Positions 8,646 to 17,479 of a stretch of DNA of 64,000 nt are shown one piece after another. The translations under genes were made by a program, and so were the position numbers. The notes under the pieces are model-generated. The model worked only from the letters and a program-made list of their open reading frames with translations. It ran no database searches and was not told where the DNA came from. Position 1 is the first letter of the stretch, and each line of letters starts with the position of its first letter. The DNA is from Paenibacillus hemerocallicola (GTDB lineage Bacteria > Bacillota > Bacilli > Paenibacillales > NBRC-103111). The stretch is from the NCBI RefSeq assembly GCF_006265175.1, contig NZ_VDCQ01000002.1, positions 141,251 through 205,250 on the forward strand, given 5' to 3'.

Positions 8646-10313
8646 CTAGGAGTAGCGGTCCCTGTATTCCTGCGGCGTTATCCCGAATTGCTTCTTGAAC
8701 GCATGGTTGAACGAATGGGGACGCAAGTAGCCGAGCAGCGCCGCGATCTCGTATATTTTGCTCTGTCCGTGCTTGAGCAAATATTCCGCCTTGTCCATCC
8801 GGACACGGTGAACGTAATCGCTCAAATTGTCGCCCGTCTCCAGCTTGTATATTTTGGATACGTATACCGGATGCAGATGGACGTGGTCCGCGATCGATTG
8901 CAGCGATACGTCCTCGGCCATGTGCTGCTCGACGAATGTCCGAATGTCGTTGATGAGAGAATCGCGCGAATGTTTCGTCTCCCGATTCATATCGTCGCGG
9001 ATCCGGTTCAATGTGCCGATCGTCCATTCCTTGAGCTGATTCAAGGAGCGGTACGGGATTCCTTTGATCATCTTGTCGTAATCTTCGCCCATCAGGTCGG
9101 GCAAGCTCCGCCCGCTCTTATGAACGATGTAGGCATAAGCGGAGGCGATGCTGAAGTATACCTCTAGCAGTTGCTCCTGCGATTCCGCGCCCCGCTTCTC
9201 CAATTCCCCGAACAGATGGGCAAGCTTCTCCTCGATGCTGTCCCATCGGGCCGCTTCGAGCAGATGGATCAGCGTGGGCGGCTCGTACAGGCTCGGCAGA
9301 GGCTGAACGTCCTTCCGCCCGGGATCGTCCCGCAGCCGGACGAACAGCTCCTTCTCTCCCCCGATCGTCTGGCGAAACGCGGCCACCGACCGGCCGTACA
9401 GGTCGGACAAATCGGTCGGGAACGAGCCCCACGGACTGACGAGAATCGATATTTTTCCCTTCAAATAGTTGCTGACAGCCGTCTGCAGCGTGGAGGCAGT
9501 CCGCTCGAACCAGGTGGAGTCGTCCGTCGTCCAGACGGAACCTTCCTTGCCGGTCATGACGAATACCAAGTAATCGTGGGCATCCTTCGTATACCAGCTG
9601 TCCAGCCGGTCGCCGAACAGCTCCTCCACCATATTCCCGATCGCGTATTCCATCAGCGACAGGCTGTGGGCGTCGTATCGGAGAAAGTATTCCTCCAGCC
9701 GGATCATCATAAGGGCGAACGACTTCCCGTCGTTGAAATGCTCCAGACCGAGCATTTGCATGCTGTCTCCGAGAGCCGATCCTGCAAGCTTGCGCCCTTG
9801 AAGCAAATCTCCCAGCAAGCTGCCTCTGAGAGTCGGCATATGCTCCTTCAGCGCGGAGGCCAGCCGCTGTCTGGAAACGACCTCTTCCCATTCCAGCCGC
9901 AGCTTTTCCATCACCCTCCGCACCGTTTCGATCAGAGCCTGCTCGGTCACCGGCTTCAGCAGGTAATCCTCCGTCCGGTATAAAATCGCTTCCTTCGCAT
10001 AGTTGAAGTCCGAGTAGCCCGAGAGAAGAATGCACTTCGTCTTCGGCCAACGCCGTTGAATTTCCGCGATCAATTGCAAGCCCGTCATGCCGGGCATCTG
10101 GATATCCGTGATGACGATGTCGATGGAGAAACGATCGAGCAGAGCGAGCGCCTTCTCGCCGGAATAAGCGCCGTATACGTGCTCGATGCCGATCCCGCCC
10201 CAATCGATCGTCGTGGAAAAACGTTCCACGACGTGGATTTCGTCATCCACGATCAACAGCTGAACGATCTCCTTCCGCCCCCTTCGTCCCAAGGACCGCG
10301 GGATCTTTCGCAT
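8646..10313 (-). CDS. YesN-like response regulator, AraC-type output
   Basis: The 555-residue protein has an N-terminal receiver domain (LLIVDDE; phospho-acceptor Asp in IDIVITDIQMPG; TKCILLSGYSDF; LLKPV), a long middle region, and a C-terminal AraC double HTH (about 445-550; VSLQSIADHVHLHPVYVSKIY, IYEIAALLGYLRPHSFNHAFKK, GITPQEYRDRY). It is the partner of the YesM-like kinase immediately upstream and likely activates the ABC transporter operon. The start is uncertain. The ATG at 10313 overlaps the kinase gene by 71 bp and has no ribosome binding site, whereas AAGGAG at 10269-10274 points to a CTG at 10259 or TTG at 10256, giving a protein of about 537 residues that begins at the receiver domain. 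Confidence 0.9.
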   Translation of the reverse strand: MRKIPRSLGRRGRKEIVQLLIVDDEIHVVERFSTTIDWGGIGIEHVYGAYSGEKALALLDRFSIDIVITDIQMPGMTGLQLIAEIQRRWPKTKCILLSGYSDFNYAKEAILYRTEDYLLKPVTEQALIETVRRVMEKLRLEWEEVVSRQRLASALKEHMPTLRGSLLGDLLQGRKLAGSALGDSMQMLGLEHFNDGKSFALMMIRLEEYFLRYDAHSLSLMEYAIGNMVEELFGDRLDSWYTKDAHDYLVFVMTGKEGSVWTTDDSTWFERTASTLQTAVSNYLKGKISILVSPWGSFPTDLSDLYGRSVAAFRQTIGGEKELFVRLRDDPGRKDVQPLPSLYEPPTLIHLLEAARWDSIEEKLAHLFGELEKRGAESQEQLLEVYFSIASAYAYIVHKSGRSLPDLMGEDYDKMIKGIPYRSLNQLKEWTIGTLNRIRDDMNRETKHSRDSLINDIRTFVEQHMAEDVSLQSIADHVHLHPVYVSKIYKLETGDNLSDYVHRVRMDKAEYLLKHGQSKIYEIAALLGYLRPHSFNHAFKKQFGITPQEYRDRYS

Positions 10314-12036
10314 TGTGCTTGCGATTCCACGTCAGTACCGCCTTCAAGCCGCCCTCCGGCACTTCGCTGAACGTCAGGCCCGAGCCTTCCCCGAATTTGT
10401 AATATAGACGCTGGTGCACGTTCCACGTGCCGCGTCCGATGCGGTCGGTCATCGGCTCCTGCAAGCCTGCCAGCAGCCGGTGCAGCTCTTTTGAGGTCAA
10501 GCCCGCTCCGTTATCCTGAACGATGATCCGGTTGTACGACTCGTCTTGCTCCCGTGATATCGTTATGCGTCCGCCTTCGGTTCTTCGCTCGATTCCGTGC
10601 ACGATCGCATTTTCCACGAGCGGCTGGATGATCAGTCGCGGTACGATTTCTTCCATCATGGAGTCCGGAACGTCAATTTCGTACTCGATTCTATGCATGC
10701 GCATATTTTGAATTTCCAGATAATGACCGATCAGCCCGAGCTCATCCTTCAAGGTAACGGTCTGATTGTCCACGCGAGTCGTATACCTGTAATACTCCGC
10801 CAAATGCTGCGACATCGCCACGACCGAATCGCGATCGTCCAGCATCGCCGAATTGATAATGAAAAACAGCGAGTTGTACAGAAAATGGGGGTTGATCTGC
10901 GATTGCAGCTGCTTCAAGGTCGCTTCCCGCGAGCGTATTTTCTCGACGTACACGTCCTCGACCAGCAGTTGGATTTGCTCAGCCATTTCGTTGAACCGTC
11001 TGATCAAGTAGCCGAATTCGTTTTTGGCCCGGTAGCCGATTCTCGCCGTCAAATCCCCAAGCTGCAATCTCTGCATGCCGCGGACCATATTGACGATCGG
11101 AATTTGTACGTTGCGGTATAGCAAAAACGAAGCCAGCACGCTCATGAGCAGCAAAAGCCCGACGGAAATATAGAACAGGTTGCGCGTCTGCGTAATCGGA
11201 GCGAGCACTTTGCCGACCGGGGCGTAGTCGACCAAATACCAGCCTCCCAGTTGTCCGGATCGCACATAGCTGACCAAAACCTGCTGTCCTTCGATACCAA
11301 CACGCTCCTGTCCGGACTCGTTCAAGTCAAGATTGTCCAGCGCCATAATAATCGGCTGCATCGTCGCCGTGTCTGGCGTGCTCGTCCGGATCGGGTCCTG
11401 GCCCTGCCTATACAGGAAAGGATCGCCCGCTTTATCCTTCTTGTACAAATCGAGCAGCTCTTGAATATTTTGCACGGGAAACCGCACCTGGAATAGCGAA
11501 ATCGCCTGATTGACCCTTCTCGCGTTCGCCGGCTCGGCGATCTCGCGTATGAACGAACCCGTAGGATGGCCGCGTGAACGGTCCTCCTCATAAGTCCAAA
11601 CGCTCCGGACCGCCCCGTCCCACGACCACTGCGAGCTCCCGTTTACATAAATATTCGAAGACAGCACCTTCGACTGACCCGGTATGACGACCGTCAAATC
11701 GTTGGACCATGCGCTGGATACGCTTTGCAAGCCGAGCTTCCCGGTTATCCGGGCTTGCTCGGCGAGCACGTCCGGCAGAGGAGCTCCCGTCTTGTCCAGG
11801 TACTCCCGGAGATGCGGGTCTTGTCCCAAAATTACCGGAAACATGGACAAATTTTCTATGACCGAATCAAATTGGTACAGGAAAAACGTAAGCTGATTCA
11901 AGCCGGAGGACTTGATCTGTTCTCCTACGACGTTGCCCGCGATCCGATTGGAGTAGCTGTACAGCACGATGATAGGAATCAGGAGCAATATGACCAGGAT
12001 CAATATTCTCCCGAATATATTGACCTTGACCTTCAC
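10243..12036 (-). CDS. YesM-like sensor histidine kinase
   Basis: The 597-residue membrane kinase starts at a GTG (12034-12036) nine bases after the upstream permease gene stops, with AAGG-type sequence upstream. It has one N-terminal membrane helix (ILILVILLLIPIIVLYSYS), an extracytoplasmic sensor domain of about 250 residues, a second helix (LFYISVGLLLLMSVLASFLL), a HAMP domain (PIVNMVRGMQRLQLGDLTAR), the His_kinase motif with the phospho-acceptor His in SQINPHFLYNSLFF, and an HATPase_c domain (LVENAIVHGIE, DNGAGL). The stop overlaps the response regulator reading frame. Position after the permeases suggests it senses the transported sugar or the ligand-loaded binding protein, a typical YesMN arrangement in Bacillales. 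Confidence 0.92.
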   Translation of the reverse strand: MKVKVNIFGRILILVILLLIPIIVLYSYSNRIAGNVVGEQIKSSGLNQLTFFLYQFDSVIENLSMFPVILGQDPHLREYLDKTGAPLPDVLAEQARITGKLGLQSVSSAWSNDLTVVIPGQSKVLSSNIYVNGSSQWSWDGAVRSVWTYEEDRSRGHPTGSFIREIAEPANARRVNQAISLFQVRFPVQNIQELLDLYKKDKAGDPFLYRQGQDPIRTSTPDTATMQPIIMALDNLDLNESGQERVGIEGQQVLVSYVRSGQLGGWYLVDYAPVGKVLAPITQTRNLFYISVGLLLLMSVLASFLLYRNVQIPIVNMVRGMQRLQLGDLTARIGYRAKNEFGYLIRRFNEMAEQIQLLVEDVYVEKIRSREATLKQLQSQINPHFLYNSLFFIINSAMLDDRDSVVAMSQHLAEYYRYTTRVDNQTVTLKDELGLIGHYLEIQNMRMHRIEYEIDVPDSMMEEIVPRLIIQPLVENAIVHGIERRTEGGRITISREQDESYNRIIVQDNGAGLTSKELHRLLAGLQEPMTDRIGRGTWNVHQRLYYKFGEGSGLTFSEVPEGGLKAVLTWNRKHNAKDPAVLGTKGAEGDRSAVDRG

Positions 12037-12044
12037 CGCCTTGA

Positions 12045-12860
12045 TCAGCCTTTAACCGCGCCGGCGGCCAAGCCGCTGACGACATACCGCTGGGCCAGCA
12101 GCGCGATGATCAGCACCGGCAGCGTAATGATGCAGGCGGCGGCCATCAGGGCGCCCCAGTTGATTTCGGAGTAGGACATGAAGTTGAATACGGCGATCGG
12201 CAGCGTCTTCGTCTTGTCCCCGGCCAAAATGATCGAGAACATGAAATTGTTCCAGGAGAAAATGAACGAAAGCAGCGACGACGTAATGACACCCGGGCCG
12301 GATATCGGCATAATGATGCGCAGAAACACCTGATGGTGATTGCAGCCGTCGATCAGGCCCGCTTCCTCGATTTCCGTAGGCAGTGCCTCGAAGAAGGAGA
12401 TCATGATCCATATAATAAACGGAAGACCGACCAGCATATGGCTCAAGATGAGCGCAGTATAGGTGTCGACCAAATTGATTTTCGAGAACAAAATGAACCA
12501 CGGAATCAAAAACGTTATCCCCGGAATAATCCGTGCGACCAAAATGACGAGCCCGAGCTTCTGCAGATGGTGTCTGGCGATCGCATAAGCGGCCGGCAGT
12601 CCCAGAATAAGCGACAGCACCGTCGAGCCTACGGCCACGACAAGGCTGTTCACGATAAACTTCATGAAATCGTATTCCCGGAATACGCTCGAATAGTTTT
12701 TCGCCGTCGGTTTGAAAAACAGGAAATTTTCCGTAGACATAATTTGCGCTTGCGTCTTGAACGATGCGATCAGCATCCACAGGAACGGAAACGCGAAAAC
12801 GAACAGCACGAGGAGCGTCAACAAGCCGAGCACGATAGTAAGCGTTTTGTTCTTCTTCAT
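12045..12860 (-). CDS. Sugar ABC transporter permease, MalG type
   Basis: This 271-residue inner-membrane permease has six predicted membrane spans (first LLTLLVLFVFAFPFLWMLI) and the EAA loop EAGLIDGCNHHQVFLRIIMP that contacts the ATPase. The ATG at 12860 has GGAGG upstream and its first bases overlap the stop of the partner permease (ATGA). It forms a heterodimer with the MalF-type permease. No ATPase gene is in the operon; in this group of bacteria a shared MsmX-like ATPase encoded elsewhere usually energises such systems (inference). Confidence 0.93.
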   Translation of the reverse strand: MKKNKTLTIVLGLLTLLVLFVFAFPFLWMLIASFKTQAQIMSTENFLFFKPTAKNYSSVFREYDFMKFIVNSLVVAVGSTVLSLILGLPAAYAIARHHLQKLGLVILVARIIPGITFLIPWFILFSKINLVDTYTALILSHMLVGLPFIIWIMISFFEALPTEIEEAGLIDGCNHHQVFLRIIMPISGPGVITSSLLSFIFSWNNFMFSIILAGDKTKTLPIAVFNFMSYSEINWGALMAAACIITLPVLIIALLAQRYVVSGLAAGAVKG

Positions 12861-13738
12861 GACGCCACCTCCAATCGTTTCCGCATCCAAATCATAAACA
12901 GTGTCAGCCCCATGACGAGCAGGAAAAACAGGACGAGCAGCGACGAGGCCATACCGAGCTTGAAGTATTGAAACCCGAGTACATAACCGTACAAATTAAG
13001 CGTCTCCGAAGCGAAATTCGGTCCGCCCTGAGTCGTAGCATAAATGATATCGAACGTTTTCAGCACGTCGATCAGCCTCAGCATGGCCGCTACGAGAATG
13101 GTCGGCCTTAGCAGCGGCAGCGTAATGTTGGTGAATTTCTGCCAGCCGTTTGCTCCGTCGACGTCGGCCGCCTCGTAAGGATCGCTCGGCAGCGTAGAGA
13201 TGCCCGCCATCACGATCAGCGAGATCATCGGCGTCCACTCCCAGACGTCCACGATTATGAGAGACGGAATGACTTGGCTCGTCGAGGCCAGCCACAGCAG
13301 CGGCTCGAACCCGAGCGATTTCAGCATCATGTTGGCCACGCCGATCGTCGGCTCGTAGATGAGCATCCACACTAGCCCCATCGCGACCGGAGTCGCCACC
13401 ATCGGCAGCAGGAACACCGTCTTCACGATATTTTTGCCGCGGAATTGGCGCGCCAGCAATACGGCGATGGCCACGCCCAGCACGACTTCGGCCGCAAGCG
13501 CCACGAAAGTGAAATAAAACGTCGCACCGACCGCATGCCAGAACCGTCCGTCATGCAGAAGCGCAATATAGTTGTCCAAGCCGACCCATTTCGGCGGCGT
13601 CGTGGCGGACATGCTCCATTCGAAGAAGCTGATCCTCACCGTGTAGATGATCGGGAACAGCATCATGATCAGCACGAACAGCACTGCGGGGAGCGTATAA
13701 ATCCATTTCAAATTTCGATCGAACCAGCTAAATTGCAT
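12857..13738 (-). CDS. Sugar ABC transporter permease, MalF type
   Basis: The 293-residue permease starts MQFSWFDRNLKWIYTLPAVL, chosen because GAGGGTGAG lies upstream. It has six predicted membrane helices and the EAA motif EAADVDGANGWQKFTNITLP. It overlaps the MalG-type gene by 4 bp, so the two are translationally coupled. A hairpin with a T run between it and the binding-protein gene probably lowers permease expression relative to the lipoprotein. Confidence 0.93.
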   Translation of the reverse strand: MQFSWFDRNLKWIYTLPAVLFVLIMMLFPIIYTVRISFFEWSMSATTPPKWVGLDNYIALLHDGRFWHAVGATFYFTFVALAAEVVLGVAIAVLLARQFRGKNIVKTVFLLPMVATPVAMGLVWMLIYEPTIGVANMMLKSLGFEPLLWLASTSQVIPSLIIVDVWEWTPMISLIVMAGISTLPSDPYEAADVDGANGWQKFTNITLPLLRPTILVAAMLRLIDVLKTFDIIYATTQGGPNFASETLNLYGYVLGFQYFKLGMASSLLVLFFLLVMGLTLFMIWMRKRLEVAS

Positions 13739-13781
13739 CGAAGTTCTCACCCTCTTCTGTCGAAACGTTTGGAGGATGATG

Positions 13782-13803
13782 AAAAAGGGCCATCGCATGA
13801 CCC
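13782..13803 (-). terminator. Intercistronic attenuator between binding protein and permeases
   Basis: On the minus strand GGGTCAT, a 3-nt loop and ATGGCCC form a hairpin followed by TTTTTC. It lies between the binding-protein stop (13835) and the permease start (13738), so partial termination would favour the binding protein. Confidence 0.6.
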
Positions 13804-13834
13804 TCCCCATCATCGTTCTTGTTAAGCTTTATTT

Positions 13835-15178
13835 TTATTTGGTTTTGTCTTTGTCCACAATCGTCTGGAGCGCGGCGTTCGCTTTATTGGCGGTATCCTG
13901 GATGTTCGTCTGGCCGGCCATCACCTGCTGGACGATTTCCCCTACGGCATCCCGTGCTTCGCCGACGCTGATTACGACAGGACGGTCGTGGTCGACGCCC
14001 ACTTTGGCGCTTTCCTTAATGATCGGAACGAGCTCGGCCGGGAAGCCGGTCGTGCCTTCCGCCTTGTCCCAAATCGATGCGCGCGCTCCCGGATTGCCGG
14101 CTTGCTGCGTTTTCAATACGACATCCTTGCTCGACGCCCACTTGATGAATTCCCAAGCGGCATCCTTGTTGGCCGACTTCGCGTTCATCGAGAGCCCCCA
14201 CGAGGTGATGCTATACGGCTTCGATCCGGCTTTGCCTCCCGGGAACATGGCGAATCCGACCTGATCGGCTACCTTGGATTTTTCTTTGTCGGTCACGTTG
14301 CCGTACAGCGAGTTGGCATCGGTCATGAAAGCGATTTTGCCTTGAGCGAAAATACCGAACGCCTGCGGCCAAGACATGTTGAGCACCCCCGGAGGGCCGA
14401 AATCGCGCAGCAGCGTGCCGTAAGTCGTAAACGCTTTGACCGCTTCCGGCGTATTGATCGTCGCCTTGTCGCCATTCATGAAGTCCGCTCCTTCCGAATA
14501 CAGGAAGGACGATACTTGCGTTACGAGCGGCGAACGCTGTCCGCGCGCTACGAAGCCGTACATTTCCTTGGACGGGTCATGCAGCTTTTTCACGGCGGCC
14601 ATCAGCTCGTCCATCGTCTTCGGCACTTCAAGGCCGGCGTTTTTCAGCAAGTCTTTGCGGTAATACAATATTTCCTGCTCCGTAATGATCGGAATGCCTG
14701 CCAGCTTGCCGTCAACGGTCACGGAGCCGATCGCCGATTTGGAGAAATCGTTGAAATCGTAGCTCGCGTCTTTTTGCGGATACTCGTCCAGCGGATTTAC
14801 CCAACCGTTCTTATAGAACAGCTTGCCCTCCTGCAGCGGGCGATACATGAACACGTCGGGCGTAGCGGAGCCGGCCGTGAACTGTACGGTAAGCTTCTGG
14901 GTAAGCTGATCCTCGAAGAAGCTTTGCACGTTTACCTTCATGCCGGTAGCCGCTTCGAACTCCGGCAGCAACGGCTTGATCGCGTCGCCCCACGGATGGT
15001 TGGCCGTAACGAGCGTAATGCTCTTGCCCTCGAACGGCTTCGCTCCCGCTCCCGCGCCGCCTCCTTGCGTCCCGTCTCCGGCGTTGTTTTTGGCGCCGCC
15101 CGCACAACCGGTAACCATGGCCGTCGTCAATATAACGGCAATGCCGGTACCCATCCAACGTTTGCTTGTATGTTTCAT
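13835..15178 (-). CDS. Sugar ABC transporter substrate-binding lipoprotein
   Basis: The 447-residue protein starts MKHTSKRWMGTGIAVILTTA and has the lipobox MVTGC, followed by a Gly/Ala-rich linker. The family 1 binding-protein fold is seen in SITLVTANHPWGDAIKPLLPEFE, TPDVFMYRP, GIPIITEQEILYYRKDLL and AFMTDANSLYG. GGAGGG lies five bases before the ATG. It heads the operon with both permeases and the YesMN-like pair, so substrate uptake and sensing are linked. The substrate cannot be read from sequence. Confidence 0.93.
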   Translation of the reverse strand: MKHTSKRWMGTGIAVILTTAMVTGCAGGAKNNAGDGTQGGGAGAGAKPFEGKSITLVTANHPWGDAIKPLLPEFEAATGMKVNVQSFFEDQLTQKLTVQFTAGSATPDVFMYRPLQEGKLFYKNGWVNPLDEYPQKDASYDFNDFSKSAIGSVTVDGKLAGIPIITEQEILYYRKDLLKNAGLEVPKTMDELMAAVKKLHDPSKEMYGFVARGQRSPLVTQVSSFLYSEGADFMNGDKATINTPEAVKAFTTYGTLLRDFGPPGVLNMSWPQAFGIFAQGKIAFMTDANSLYGNVTDKEKSKVADQVGFAMFPGGKAGSKPYSITSWGLSMNAKSANKDAAWEFIKWASSKDVVLKTQQAGNPGARASIWDKAEGTTGFPAELVPIIKESAKVGVDHDRPVVISVGEARDAVGEIVQQVMAGQTNIQDTANKANAALQTIVDKDKTK

Positions 15179-15286
15179 CTTGACCCTCCAGTAGTGGAAT
15201 AATGGACCCACATTCAGATTACCCGAACTTATTTTCTCAATATATAACGAATACTAAACATCGATAACAACACTTTAAGGATTTGG

Positions 15287-15318
15287 AAAAAACAAAAAGA
15301 AGCCCGAAGCGGGCTTCC
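15287..15318 (-). terminator. Intrinsic terminator after the DapA-family aldolase gene
   Basis: On the minus strand GAAGCCCG CTT CGGGCTTC (15299-15317) is followed by TTTTTGTTTTTT. Confidence 0.9.
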
Positions 15319-15344
15319 GTTTGCGTTATCCGTCATGCATAGTA

Positions 15345-16298
15345 TTATTTCAGTCCTGCCGTGACCTCGCCCGCTTCGCTGCTCACCAGCAAAGTACGTA
15401 CGACATTCGTTAACAGTTCGAGCTGTCCGACTTCGATTTTGTGGTTTGCCTTCAGCCCGGCGTCGTCTTTGACGCGAGTTGCGGTCGTAATCGGCAAGCC
15501 CAGCTGCTGCAAATGGTATTTGGCATTGACCGGGTAGTACTGCAGCTCGATCAGCGATGCCACTCCCAAATAAGCTTGCAGCTGTTCGGCGGCCGTCTCG
15601 TCTTCCTTCCACCGTTCGGTAAGCCGCACGTACAGGTCGGGATGAAAGTTGGCCATGACGCCGCTAAATCCGGCCGCGCCAAGCTTAAGCGAAGCGAGCA
15701 GGCTGGAGGAATTGGCGTTGAACAGCTTCAGCGCACTCCCGGCAACCGCATCGATTTTCGCTTTCATTTGCTGCAGGTCGCAGCACGTGTCCTTCAGGAA
15801 CCAAAATCTTCCCGTATCCGCGCACCATTTGAGCAATTCCGGAGAAAGCAGCCTTTTGTACGGATACGGGCATTCGTAAATGCCGAGCGGCACGTCCGGA
15901 ATCGCCTCCAGCAGCTTGCTTGCGGCGGTTTTCCATACTTCATCGCCTTCGTCCTCCTTGGCCAGCCGGTTGCTGATCAAGACGACCGCATCCACTCCGG
16001 TAGCGGCGATTTGCCGCAATTCGGCGACCTGATCCTCGAATGCGTCGGATACATGGCCCGAAGCGATCACCTGAACGCGCCCCGCCGCCTGACGCTTGAC
16101 GAAACGGGCGATCTCCACTCGTTCCTCCAAGGACAGCTTGAACATCTCGCTCGACTGGCATACGGCGAACAAGCCGTGAACGCCCATACCGATATACCAT
16201 TCCACCAATTGCTCCAATGCCGCGTAATCGACTTCGCCCGACGAAGTAAATGGAGTAATCATCGTCGGCCAAACGCCGTTTTGAATCGAATGGCTCAT
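15345..16298 (-). CDS. DapA/NanA-family class I aldolase or dehydratase
   Basis: This 317-residue TIM-barrel protein starts MSHSIQNGVWPTMITPF, with GGGGAACGAAA upstream of the ATG. Family residues are visible: the Schiff-base Lys in FWFLKDTCCD, the Tyr in GIYECPYP, and GMGVHGLFAVCQSSE in place of the usual GTTGE loop. Members cleave or dehydrate 2-keto sugar acids, N-acetylneuraminate or dihydrodipicolinate precursors. The context (IclR regulator, sialidase-like and sulfatase genes, a DgoD nearby) points to a keto-deoxy sugar acid or sialic-acid-like substrate, not lysine synthesis. Two GAAC-NNN-GTTC operators (16362-16372 and 16417-16427) lie upstream, so IclR control is likely. Confidence 0.82.
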   Translation of the reverse strand: MSHSIQNGVWPTMITPFTSSGEVDYAALEQLVEWYIGMGVHGLFAVCQSSEMFKLSLEERVEIARFVKRQAAGRVQVIASGHVSDAFEDQVAELRQIAATGVDAVVLISNRLAKEDEGDEVWKTAASKLLEAIPDVPLGIYECPYPYKRLLSPELLKWCADTGRFWFLKDTCCDLQQMKAKIDAVAGSALKLFNANSSSLLASLKLGAAGFSGVMANFHPDLYVRLTERWKEDETAAEQLQAYLGVASLIELQYYPVNAKYHLQQLGLPITTATRVKDDAGLKANHKIEVGQLELLTNVVRTLLVSSEAGEVTAGLK

Positions 16299-16360
16299 TT
16301 TCGTTCCCCGTTTCCCGATCATGATTGCGTGTTCTGCGCATCGCGCGAGTTCTTAATTAC

Positions 16361-16427
16361 AGAACAACGTTCTAGTAATCTACCAAAAAAATATGCAACA
16401 TATGTTCTTGGTTGGAGAACATTGTTC
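16361..16427. promoter_or_regulatory. IclR-type operators upstream of the aldolase gene
   Basis: AGAACAACGTTCT (16361-16373) and GAACATTGTTC (16417-16427) are GAAC-NNN-GTTC palindromes 55 bp apart. The first is identical in its 11-bp core to the site at 17432-17442, in front of the sialidase-like gene. Confidence 0.65.
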
Positions 16428-16514
16428 CATATCTATCACATTTATTTTATTACATCGTTCAAACGATTACAACACTTTTTTAATGTTTAACTCCCGATAC
16501 GGCAGGCCGCCGGG

Positions 16515-17270
16515 TTATACTTTTCCTTCGATCGACTGGACGATTCCCGTAAGCTTCAAGGCATAGTCCCGGATCTTGTCTTCATCGAACCGCAACGACG
16601 GACCCGATACGCTAATGCCTGCTACAACCTGCTTCTTTTGGTTCAGAATCGGCATGCCGACGCACTTGATTCCGTATTCGTGCTCCATATTGTCGATCGA
16701 ATAGCCCCGGGAGCGGATAGCCGCCAGCTCCGCAAGCAGCGCCTCCGGCTCCGCAATCGTCTGGTCGGTATATTTCTTCAATCCTTTGGCGCATACCGCA
16801 CCGGCCGTCTCGGCGGGCATAAAGGCCATCATCGCTTTGCCGATGCCGGTACAATACAACGGCGCTTTGACGCCGAGCATCGATCTCGTCGAGAGTTGAT
16901 TTTTCGGAGAGGAGGAATCGAGATAGATGACTTCGCTTTCGCTAGGCATGCCAAGATATACGGTCTCGTTCGAATAATCCGCAAGCTCCTGCATATACGG
17001 CAGCATCGTTCTGCGTATGTTCATATTGCTCGAGATGACGTTCCCGAGCTCCAATATTTTGATCCCGAGCCGGTACTTCTCGTTCTCCGGATTTTGCTCC
17101 AGGTACCCCGCCTTCACGAACGTATCGACGATGTTATGCACGTTGCTCTTATAGAGCCCGAGATGCTCGCTGATCTCGGTAATTCCGAGCTCCGGACTTT
17201 GGACGGTAAAGCAATCCATAATGCGCAGCGCTTTATATAAAGATTTTACTTTGATTTCTTCGGCCATCAT
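16515..17270 (-). CDS. IclR-family transcriptional regulator
   Basis: The 251-residue protein has an N-terminal winged helix (VKSLYKALRIMDCF, LGITEISEHLGLYKSNVHNI) and a C-terminal GAF-like IclR effector domain (KYRLGIKILELG, STRSMLGVKAPLYCTGIGKA, YSIDNMEHEYGIKCVGMPI, AGISVSGP). GAAGAGG lies five bases before the ATG used; the next codon is also ATG. It lies between two genes preceded by identical GAAC-NNN-GTTC palindromes and very likely controls both. The effector is probably a sugar-acid intermediate. Confidence 0.92.
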   Translation of the reverse strand: MMAEEIKVKSLYKALRIMDCFTVQSPELGITEISEHLGLYKSNVHNIVDTFVKAGYLEQNPENEKYRLGIKILELGNVISSNMNIRRTMLPYMQELADYSNETVYLGMPSESEVIYLDSSSPKNQLSTRSMLGVKAPLYCTGIGKAMMAFMPAETAGAVCAKGLKKYTDQTIAEPEALLAELAAIRSRGYSIDNMEHEYGIKCVGMPILNQKKQVVAGISVSGPSLRFDEDKIRDYALKLTGIVQSIEGKV

Positions 17271-17430
17271 ACCAACCTCTTCGCCATAGTTTGGAAACCG
17301 GGAAACGCCGTTCCTTATACGGATACTCCGTTCTGACTTCCCTTCTAGTATCTTAACGCATTTCCGGTCGTTCCGCAAAAAAAAGTATTGCTTCCTGTTC
17401 AACCATCCCTTATTCTGGGATTAGATATTC

Positions 17431-17458
17431 TGAACAACGTTCTTTATTGAGGAACAAA
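17431..17458. promoter_or_regulatory. IclR-type operator upstream of the sialidase-like gene
   Basis: GAACAACGTTC (17432-17442) is identical to the core at 16362-16372 and is followed by an additional half-site GGAACA at 17451-17456, about 25 bp before the sialidase-like start. It lies in the divergent region between the IclR gene and the sialidase-like gene, so it could serve both. Confidence 0.65.
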
Positions 17459-17479
17459 TAACGGAATTTGGAAGGGAGT

